Shown piece by piece: positions 6,268 through 10,916 of a stretch of 10,916 nt of DNA. The stretch is taken from the NCBI GenBank assembly GCA_031553675.1, contig JAVBLF010000073.1, forward strand, positions 1 to 10,916, in the 5' to 3' direction. Numbering within the stretch: the stretch's first letter is position 1; every line of letters starts with the position of its first letter. Source of the stretch: JAVBLF01 sp031553675. GTDB taxonomy: Bacteria > Bacillota > Clostridia > Christensenellales > CALWSW01. Both the position numbers and the translations under genes were made by a program. Below the pieces are notes generated by a model that did not search any database, was not told the origin of the DNA, and saw nothing but the letters and a program-made list of their open reading frames with translations.

Positions 6268-7608
6268 ATGGCTGGTGGTATTTTTATCACACAAAACAAA
6301 ATCCGCCCCGGTTTCTACCACAAATTCACCGCCATCCCCCGCGCCAAAAAATTCTTCGCCGCGATCGGCATCGCCGCGCTTCCCCTCGAACTCGATTGGG
6401 GCATCGCCGACATCGCATCCCTCGACGCCGACGGCATGGATTACGACTTCCTTCACGCCATCGGACGCACACGCGACGACTGCCTGCTCGTCCGTGAAGC
6501 GCTCAAACGCGCCCATACCTTGCTCGTCTACCGCGTCAATGCCGGTGGTAACAAAGCTTCGCTCGACATGACCCCGCAGCCCCTCCTCGCCGAAGCCCGC
6601 TGCACCGGCATTCGCGGCAACGACATCGCCGTCCAGATCACCGACGACGAAGACCGCCCCGGCCGCTATACTGTGTCGACCTACGTTGACGCTATCCTGC
6701 GCGACGAGCAGACCGGCATCGCAAACGCCGAGGAAATCCTGAACAACGATTGGGTCAAGTTCTCCGGCACCGGCGCCATCACCTCCGCCGCCGGTGGCCA
6801 GCTTTCGGGCGGCACAAACGGCACCCCGTCCGAGAACGATTACCAGGCCTTCCTTACCGCCCTCGAAAGCTGGGACTTCAACGCCTATGGCCTCCCCAAG
6901 GACGACAGCGGCTTGAAATCGCTCTTCATCGAAGCCAGCAAAAAATTCATCGAACAGCAGGGCAAGCTCGTCCAGTGCATCCTCCCCAACGCCAAAGCGG
7001 AATACGAAGCCGTCACTTCGCTGCAAAACGGCGTCGTACTCACCGACGGTAGCAAGCTCGACAAGGCGGATGCCGTCGCCTGGTTCACCGGCGCTGCCGC
7101 CGCTGCCGGCCCCGCGACGAGCTTGACCTACACGAGCTACGACGGCGCGGTCGCTCCCGACGTCCGATTCGACGACGCCAAGACCAAAACCGCCATCCAG
7201 AACGGCCACGTCGTCTTCACTGCCCAGAAAAACGTCAACGGCGATCCCGTTGCCGTCGTCGAACAGGACATCGATACGCTCGTCCGGTACACCGAAAACC
7301 GCCCCCAGCCCTGGGGCAAAAACCGCGTCGTCCGCGCGCTCTTCTACCTCGTCAACTCTCTGACGCGCGTTTGGCACCTCTACTACATCGGCAAGGTCGA
7401 TAACAACGAAGCCGGTCGAAACCTCTTTAAGGCCGACCTCGCTTCCATGATGCGCACGCTCGTCGAACAGGGCGCTTTCGAAAACTTCGACGCTGAAACC
7501 GATATCACCATCGCCAAAGGCAATACGAGCGATTCCGTCGTCGCCACTCTCGCCGTCCAGCCCGTCGATGCGATGGAGAAGATGTACTTCACCGTCGAAC
7601 TTCAGTAA
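6268..7608 (+). CDS. Contractile tail sheath protein (XkdK-like)
   Basis: This is the sheath subunit that surrounds the tail tube and contracts during infection, which makes the phage a myovirus. It has 446 residues, the normal size for the short XkdK-type sheath. The N-terminus AGGIFITQNKIRPGFYHKF is the classic start of this family, which donates a strand to the neighbouring subunit. The middle holds a nucleotide-fold-like alternation, with ESWDFNAYGLPKDDSGLKSL and AVAWFTGAAAAAGPATSLTY as conserved stretches. The C-terminal domain includes EQDIDTLVRYTENRPQPWGK, NRVVRALFYLVNSLTRVWHL and the final VVATLAVQPVDAMEKMYFTV, the hallmark end of XkdK proteins. The tube gene follows after a 139-nt gap containing repeats. 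Confidence 0.96.
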   Translation: MAGGIFITQNKIRPGFYHKFTAIPRAKKFFAAIGIAALPLELDWGIADIASLDADGMDYDFLHAIGRTRDDCLLVREALKRAHTLLVYRVNAGGNKASLDMTPQPLLAEARCTGIRGNDIAVQITDDEDRPGRYTVSTYVDAILRDEQTGIANAEEILNNDWVKFSGTGAITSAAGGQLSGGTNGTPSENDYQAFLTALESWDFNAYGLPKDDSGLKSLFIEASKKFIEQQGKLVQCILPNAKAEYEAVTSLQNGVVLTDGSKLDKADAVAWFTGAAAAAGPATSLTYTSYDGAVAPDVRFDDAKTKTAIQNGHVVFTAQKNVNGDPVAVVEQDIDTLVRYTENRPQPWGKNRVVRALFYLVNSLTRVWHLYYIGKVDNNEAGRNLFKADLASMMRTLVEQGAFENFDAETDITIAKGNTSDSVVATLAVQPVDAMEKMYFTVELQ

Positions 7609-7642
7609 TGGCCAGCTCGCAAGCACCCCAAATGTTTGAGGC

Positions 7643-7715
7643 GTTCGCGGGCGATCGCGTATCACCCCTGTCGTTTCAGGGGTTCGCGGGCGATTGATAA
7701 TCGCCCCTACTGTCG
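7643..7715. repeat. Tandem copies of the palindromic repeat
   Basis: Two direct repeats lie between sheath and tube genes. 7682-7715 contains a near-perfect copy (7687-7710) of the unit at 45-69, with hairpin arms GGGCGATT 7688-7695 and AATCGCCC 7699-7706 around GAT. 7643-7673 is a shorter degenerate copy sharing the flanks GTTCGCGGGCGAT and CCCCTGTCG/CCCCTACTGTCG. Because the flanks are shared, the two look like a local duplication followed by decay. The rest of the gap (7609-7747) holds only the tube ribosome binding site AAAGGAG at 7735-7741. Confidence 0.8.
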
Positions 7716-7747
7716 ATCTTCACTTCGATTTTGGAAAGGAGATTTCT

Positions 7748-8236
7748 ATGGGTCAATACAAAGGCATGTACGTCATCGAAGCCGGTGACGTCGTTTCCGG
7801 CAAGATGGCCACCGCTTTTATCAAGAGCGACGGAAAAAACATTCCGTGCTCATGGTTCACGTCGTTTGAAGCCATCGCCAAAAAGAAAAAGAACGAGGCG
7901 CCTCGCCTCGGCACAACCTCGCTAATGCGCCGTTCCATGGGCTGGATGGGCAGCGGCGTTTGCCGCATGTACTATGCGACCAGCTTTTTTCGCCAGATCG
8001 CCCAAGAGTACGCCAAAAATGGCAAGGACGTTTTCGTCGATATCGTCGTCACCAACGACGACCCGAGCACGGGCATCGGATCGCAGGCCGTTTTGTTCCG
8101 CAACGTCAACTTCGATGAGATCCCGCTCGCAAAGTTCGACGTCGAGGGCGATCAGCCCCTGACCGAGGAACTGCCCTTTACCTTCGACGACTTCGAATTG
8201 CTGTCTAGCTTTACCCACCCCGCAATCCCGCAATAA
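7748..8236 (+). CDS. Tail tube protein (XkdM-like)
   Basis: This is the inner tail tube subunit of a contractile tail, a single-domain beta-barrel protein that forms the DNA channel inside the sheath. It has 162 residues. The N-terminal part includes GKMATAFIKSDGKNIPC, typical of XkdM (DUF2001) proteins, in which a tag residue patch is followed by an insertion of basic residues (AIAKKKKNE). The basic loop KRxxxxSMGWxGSGxxRMYY is followed by EYAKNGKDVFVDIVVTNDDP, and the end is FDVEGDQPLTEELPFTFDDF, the hallmark C-terminal strand pair of the family. The ATG at 7748 follows AAAGGAG with 6-nt spacing. An upstream in-frame TTG at 7694 lies inside the repeat and is not a start. Confidence 0.94.
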   Translation: MGQYKGMYVIEAGDVVSGKMATAFIKSDGKNIPCSWFTSFEAIAKKKKNEAPRLGTTSLMRRSMGWMGSGVCRMYYATSFFRQIAQEYAKNGKDVFVDIVVTNDDPSTGIGSQAVLFRNVNFDEIPLAKFDVEGDQPLTEELPFTFDDFELLSSFTHPAIPQ

Positions 8237-8257
8237 AAAACCCTGACCATTCCCCTC

Positions 8258-8378
8258 GCTGACGCGCTTGCTCCCCAAATCGACGTCAGCTCTTGAAACC
8301 ACGGTGCCCTGTTGACACACCCCATCGGCGGGACCGCAATCAAGGTGGCGGTTCTGCCGGGGCACCGCAGGTGTACAG
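8258..8378 (+). other. Structured intergenic element with possible pseudoknot
   Basis: Several stems lie in the gap between tube and chaperone genes. GCTGACG 8258-8264 pairs with CGTCAGC 8284-8290. CGGTGCCC 8302-8309 pairs with GGGCACCG 8360-8367. Nested inside and stacked on the latter, the 12-nt arms 8326-8337 and 8348-8359 pair fully, with two G-U wobbles, around a 10-nt loop. The unpaired stretch CTGT/ACACC (8309-8321) can pair with GGTGTACAG at 8370-8378, which would make a pseudoknot. A T6 run follows at 8382-8387. G-U pairs preserving the stem suggest an RNA role, but a dispersed repeat is equally possible. No known RNA family was recognised. Confidence 0.45.
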
Positions 8379-8388
8379 AAGTTTTTTG

Positions 8389-8411
8389 GTACTTTTTTAT
8401 CAAAAAAGTAC
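8389..8411 (+). other. AT-rich perfect hairpin before the chaperone gene
   Basis: GTACTTTTTT (8389-8398), loop ATC, and AAAAAAGTAC (8402-8411) form a perfect 10-bp stem ending 8 nt before the AAAGGAGG ribosome binding site of the chaperone gene. There is no U-tract after the stem in the sense direction. It may stabilise the message, or be part of the same intergenic repeat element as the GC-rich stems just upstream. Confidence 0.6.
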
Positions 8412-8429
8412 GAGAAAAAGGAGGCTCCT

Positions 8430-8831
8430 ATGGCAAAATCCCTTCGCGACTTCTTCCCTGACCGCGTTTCCAATGCCGTGACCATGGAACGCGTCATCTC
8501 CCCGCGCTTCCCTGCCTTTCGCGCGCACGCCATCGACGAGGAAAGCGCCGCCCGCATCCGCGCTTCGGCTACGACGACCAAAATCGTCAAGGGCTGCCCC
8601 GTCCGCGAAATCGACGGCGAGGCCAATATGCTCGGCCTCATCTGCGCCTGCCTCGCGTTCCCCGACCTCCAGGACGCTGAACTCCAGGGCGCTTGGGGCG
8701 TGATGGGCGCCGAATCGCTCCTGCAAAAAATGCTCTTGCCCGGCGAGTATGCAGAACTCAGCGCCTTCGTCGCAGAACTCTGCGGCTTCGACTACGACAT
8801 GGAAAGCCTCGTCGGTGAAGCAAAAAACTGA
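8430..8831 (+). CDS. Tail assembly chaperone, short form (XkdN-like)
   Basis: This protein acts during tail assembly by binding the tape measure and recruiting tube subunits; it is normally absent from the virion. It has 133 residues. FPDLQDAELQ at 77-86 and GVMGAESLLQKMLLPGEYAE at 90-109 are the signature of XkdN-type chaperones of contractile-tailed phages. The start follows AAAGGAGG with good spacing. The gene ends GAA GCA AAA AAC TGA, which places the slippery heptamer A AAA AAC (8822-8828) immediately before the stop. It is therefore the zero-frame product of a frameshifting pair, like lambda gpG with gpGT. Its position between tube and the tape-measure slot is canonical. Confidence 0.93.
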   Translation: MAKSLRDFFPDRVSNAVTMERVISPRFPAFRAHAIDEESAARIRASATTTKIVKGCPVREIDGEANMLGLICACLAFPDLQDAELQGAWGVMGAESLLQKMLLPGEYAELSAFVAELCGFDYDMESLVGEAKN

Positions 8832-8983
8832 TCAGGGGCGACGCCCTCGCCGCCGTCGCCCACGTCGCCCTGCAACGTTGGGGCATCCGCCCCTCCGAAG
8901 TGCTCACCATGAGCCGTCATGAACTCGCTTTCCTCTGCGCTTCCATCGAAATTGATGAGAAGCTCCGGAAAGCACAACGTTAA
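8430..8983 (+). CDS. Tail assembly chaperone, -1 frameshift long form
   Basis: A -1 slip on A AAA AAC (8822-8828) carries the ribosome past the TGA at 8829 into a frame open to TAA at 8981-8983. This adds 51 residues beginning LIRGDALAAVAHVALQRWGI, continuing RPSEVLTMSRHELAFLCASI and ending DEKLRKAQR; the long form is 184 residues. The extension has the helix-rich pattern, with a conserved-looking RHELAFLCASIEI segment, seen in the T-like parts of contractile-tail chaperones, and codon use like the neighbouring genes. It has no ribosome binding site or start of its own near the junction. In the lambda model the extended form bridges the tape measure and tube. Join: 8430-8828 with 8828-8983. 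Confidence 0.85.
8822..8828 (+). promoter_or_regulatory. Slippery site A AAA AAC for -1 frameshifting
   Basis: The heptamer matches the X XXY YYZ rule in the right phase (GC A AAA AAC TGA). Both the P-site AAA and the A-site AAC can re-pair with AAA after a -1 slip. The zero-frame stop follows immediately. Confidence 0.85.
8836..8861 (+). promoter_or_regulatory. Hairpin downstream of the slippery site
   Basis: GGGCGAC (8836-8842) pairs perfectly with GTCGCCC (8855-8861), leaving a 12-nt loop. The stem starts 7 nt after the slippery heptamer, within the 5-9 nt spacing typical of stimulatory structures in -1 frameshifting. An alternative partner GTCGCCCT lies at 8864-8871. Confidence 0.6.
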
Positions 8984-8987
8984 CCCC

Positions 8988-8996
8988 GGAGGTGAT
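8988..8996 (+). promoter_or_regulatory. Perfect Shine-Dalgarno match with no clear start
   Basis: GGAGGTGAT is fully complementary to the 3' end of 16S rRNA. No ATG, GTG or TTG lies 5-12 nt downstream. The GTG at 8992 is inside the match itself, and the first in-frame ATG (9031) is 34 nt away. Confidence 0.65.
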
Positions 8997-10572
8997 CGCT
9001 TCGCTCTCTCTTTCCGACGCGCAACGCGCCATGCAGCAGCGCTGGCGCCTCTTCTCCGCCAGCTCCCTCCGTTCCCGCCGGCCCGCAATCGCCGCCCGAA
9101 CGACAGCCGCTGCGACGATCGCCCAGCGCTCGGTCGCCGCCCGCGATGACGCACTCGCGTTTACCCTGCAAGCCTCACAGACTTCTAGCGACGACAAGCG
9201 TTCGATTTCGACCGCGCTCGCGCTCCAAGGAGGCGAACCCCAAAACATGCGAGCGTTCGATCGGATGATCGCCATTCCATCGATCCTTCGGACGATCGTG
9301 CGCACGCACTCGTACGAAACGCGCAACCAGTCGGCAATCCGAAACGACGCTGTGCTTGCTGCCGCCACGGAACGAATCCCGCACGACGCGTACACTGCGA
9401 CGCGAATCCCGCTACACAACAGCCCATTGGATCAGGCACGGATCGAAGAGGGTAGGAGTGTGGAGCATCTGCTTACAACTCACGCCGTTTTGGGCGCAAC
9501 GGTTGCGCTCGGAAACAGCCCTTCCCATTCAAACGCTACGACGACAGATTTTGTAACAAGAGCCGTTTGGGTTGCAGCCAATCGCAACGCCGAAGCTCGC
9601 GAAGGGCTGCGAGGGGAGGGGATCGCGAAAACCTTCGCTGCGTCCGGCGGCATCGTTCCGAGCTTCGAGACGAGGCAGATCACTGCCAAAGATGCGCTTG
9701 TCCACACTCTCGGATTCCGGCAAACACAGCTTTTGCCCCTGCCACCACGAGGCCTATTCCATTCCGCGATAGCGGAAGAAACACCGTGGAGCTTGCAGAC
9801 GATCCCACCCTATGATTCGCCAACGCCAAAGACGTCACCGCTGCCATCCGAAGGACTTCTTTACGCCATCGGAAAGTCTGCACAATATGTGAAAACCGTT
9901 GCGACGGATCGTTTCGGAGAGCGCTTTCATGGTGCAGTACCGTTGAAATCGATTTCTCCGCAGATTTCCACACGATCGAGGCGGAACGGCGGTTTGGCAG
10001 GATCGCGTGGACCACAGAAAATGGGAACACAAGAAGAAAGTGCTGCGATCGCAAGGACATTGCAAAATTCGCAAATTGCAATGCAAGAACAAAGAAACGC
10101 GTCCTTCCATTCGAATGCCGTTGCGCGTCCGCGCATGGAGGCGGCTGGTGGCACAGCAGCTTTGGCGGTTGGCGGCGCTCACGATCAAAAGGCATTGCGC
10201 GCGCAAAGCGAAATCCGTCTCCCATCGCGGCCCCCGCTTCGATCGCAAGCATGGTTTGCCTCTGCGTCGCCGATCTGTGCCGATGGCATGTACGACCTGT
10301 CGCCACGTCTTCGCTCCGATCTGCCGACACGCGCCTCTGTCCCGCAAAACGACAACGTTGGCGAAGCACCTTGGTTCCTCTCCGACGCCGCTCGCCCATC
10401 CATTGCTTCTCACCATTTGCGGCCAGGCGCTGCGCCCATCGAAACTCACATCGCAATCAGCGGAAACGAATTTCATAGCTCGCAACCCGTCGACCCCGAT
10501 GCGCTCGCAGACGCCCTCGGCCGCCGCATCGCCGCTGAAATCCAAACCAGCGCTTCCGGCATCTACGATTGA
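8992..10572 (+). CDS. Unrecognised large protein in the tape-measure slot
   Basis: This open frame has up to 526 codons and lies between the frameshifting chaperone and the XkdP-like gene, where the tape measure protein is normally encoded. I do not recognise a family. The protein is rich in Arg, Ser, Ala, Pro and His, and shows no predicted-looking membrane segment, no long heptad pattern and no lytic motif. The first about 60 residues (SLSDAQRAMQQRWRLFSASS and an Arg/Ala-rich continuation) look helical. The middle, about residues 65-495, looks low-complexity or disordered. The last 27 residues (VDPDALADALGRRIAAEIQT and SASGIYD) form an amphipathic helix with host-like codons. Codon choice in the middle is far less C-ending than in all neighbours. 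The start is uncertain: GTG 8992 lies within the ribosome binding site match and ATG 9031 is far from it. It could be a divergent or replaced tape measure, or an accessory tail protein. Confidence 0.7.
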   Translation: MIASLSLSDAQRAMQQRWRLFSASSLRSRRPAIAARTTAAATIAQRSVAARDDALAFTLQASQTSSDDKRSISTALALQGGEPQNMRAFDRMIAIPSILRTIVRTHSYETRNQSAIRNDAVLAAATERIPHDAYTATRIPLHNSPLDQARIEEGRSVEHLLTTHAVLGATVALGNSPSHSNATTTDFVTRAVWVAANRNAEAREGLRGEGIAKTFAASGGIVPSFETRQITAKDALVHTLGFRQTQLLPLPPRGLFHSAIAEETPWSLQTIPPYDSPTPKTSPLPSEGLLYAIGKSAQYVKTVATDRFGERFHGAVPLKSISPQISTRSRRNGGLAGSRGPQKMGTQEESAAIARTLQNSQIAMQEQRNASFHSNAVARPRMEAAGGTAALAVGGAHDQKALRAQSEIRLPSRPPLRSQAWFASASPICADGMYDLSPRLRSDLPTRASVPQNDNVGEAPWFLSDAARPSIASHHLRPGAAPIETHIAISGNEFHSSQPVDPDALADALGRRIAAEIQTSASGIYD

Positions 10573-10591
10573 TGCCCATGAGGTGACCCCC

Positions 10592-10916
10592 ATGATCGAC
10601 GCCATCCTCTACCTCGGCAAGATACGGCTCCCAGTCAATCCCGCCAAGATCCACTTCCGCATCCCCACCATGAGTGCCCGCTACGAACTGATCGGCGCCG
10701 GAGAAGCCGAAATCCTTCAAGGCGCCAGGCTCGCAGAGATCGAAATCGAAGGCTTCCTTCCGGCTGAAGCCCGCTACTATGCGCCGGACGCCGATTCCCC
10801 GCAAAGCTACGTCGATGCCATTCGCGAACTCGTCGAAAGCGGTGAACCCTTCTCCTTCGTCTATGTCGGGCAAAGCTGGGACATCAATTTCCTTTGTTCC
10901 ATGCAATCCCCTGTTT
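10592..10916 (+). CDS. XkdP-like baseplate/tail protein, partial
   Basis: The gene is cut by the window end after 108 codons. ATG 10592 follows GAGGTGA at 10580-10586 and lies 19 nt after the preceding stop. The visible part reads MIDAILYLGKIRLPVNPAKI and onward to FRIPTMSARYELIGAGEAEI, then a strand-turn-strand (LAEIEIEGFLPAEARYYAPD), a helix (SPQSYVDAIRELVESGEPFS) and the strand FVYVGQSWDINF. That matches the N-terminal domain of XkdP-type proteins (short polypeptide, LPVPP-like segment, F-P-A repeats, DAIxxLxxxxxPxxFxxxG), which connect the tail tube to the baseplate and carry a C-terminal LysM domain. The LysM part would lie beyond the window and is not seen here. Confidence 0.82.
   Translation, partial: MIDAILYLGKIRLPVNPAKIHFRIPTMSARYELIGAGEAEILQGARLAEIEIEGFLPAEARYYAPDADSPQSYVDAIRELVESGEPFSFVYVGQSWDINFLCSMQSPV

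Noticed and set aside
5671..7665. Long minus-strand open frame of 664 codons, and similar ones at 3763-5289, 2299-3231 and 368-1723
   Set aside because: They mirror real + strand genes with strong C-ending codon bias, so the antisense frame is rich in GNN codons and lacks stops. Their translations are Gly/Val/Ala/Asp-rich without domains and have no ribosome binding sites.
7694..7747. Tube start at TTG 7694
   Set aside because: It lies within the palindromic repeat, with no ribosome binding site. ATG 7748 has AAAGGAG at 6-nt spacing.
8312..8317. TTGACA-like -35 box in the gap before the chaperone gene
   Set aside because: No -10-like hexamer lies 16-18 nt downstream, and the sequence is explained by the predicted pairing with 8370-8378.
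8293..8481. Small + strand open frame across the gap before the chaperone gene, and antisense frames in the same gap
   Set aside because: They lie over the structured element and run into the chaperone gene in another frame, with no ribosome binding site or protein-like composition.
9680..10605. Two overlapping minus-strand open frames of about 256 codons opposite the tape-measure-slot gene
   Set aside because: Their translations are rich in Cys, Trp and Arg with no protein-like pattern and no ribosome binding site. The + frame has a native-looking C-terminus and fits the operon direction.
1..10916. tRNA genes, CRISPR arrays, attachment sites, transposase genes or a diversity-generating retroelement
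   Set aside because: No cloverleaf, regularly spaced repeat array, transposase or reverse transcriptase motif, or template/variable repeat pair was seen on either strand.

Overview
This window holds the structural (morphogenesis) module of a tailed phage or prophage with a contractile tail (myovirus type, related to Bacillus PBSX). All genes are on the + strand in canonical order: small terminase candidate, large terminase, portal, scaffold, major capsid, head-tail adaptor, head closure, tail terminator, tail sheath, tail tube, tail-assembly chaperone, a large unrecognised gene in the tape-measure slot, and the start of an XkdP-like baseplate gene cut by the window end. Purine-rich AAAGGAG-type ribosome binding sites, the SPP1-type portal, the GP20-type scaffold and the XkdK/XkdM/XkdN-type tail genes point to a Bacillota host. 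The GC-rich sequence with strong C-ending codon preference, and a short palindromic repeat family built on GGGCGATT-GAT-AATCGCCC, would fit a gut clostridial lineage. Genus and species cannot be named from the sequence.

Layout: 1-198 is non-coding and carries an inverted pair of 25-nt repeats. 199-1696 is the packaging pair. 1852-3689 is portal plus scaffold, coupled by an ATGA overlap. 3690-3819 is a leader with a C-rich, G-poor stretch and an intrinsic-terminator-like hairpin directly before the capsid ribosome binding site. 3820-6201 holds capsid, adaptor, head closure and tail terminator. 6268-8236 holds sheath and tube, separated by another copy of the palindromic repeat. 8237-8429 is a 193-nt gap with several stems and a possible pseudoknot. 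8430-8983 is the XkdN-type chaperone. Its zero-frame gene ends in the slippery heptamer A AAA AAC followed at once by TGA. A -1 shift opens a 51-codon extension, and a 7-bp hairpin lies 7 nt downstream.

The most open question is the 8992-10572 gene. It sits where the tape measure protein belongs, yet it shows no membrane segments, no long coiled coil and no recognisable family. Its central part uses codons unlike its neighbours, while its two ends match them. It also has a perfect anti-Shine-Dalgarno match but no good start codon at the usual distance. The genes together would build and package the head (terminase, portal, scaffold, capsid), seal it and join it to the tail (adaptor, closure, tail terminator), and build the contractile tail (sheath, tube, chaperone, putative tape measure, baseplate). 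Most intergenic gaps carry a hairpin, which may set transcript stability or the stoichiometry of the structural proteins.
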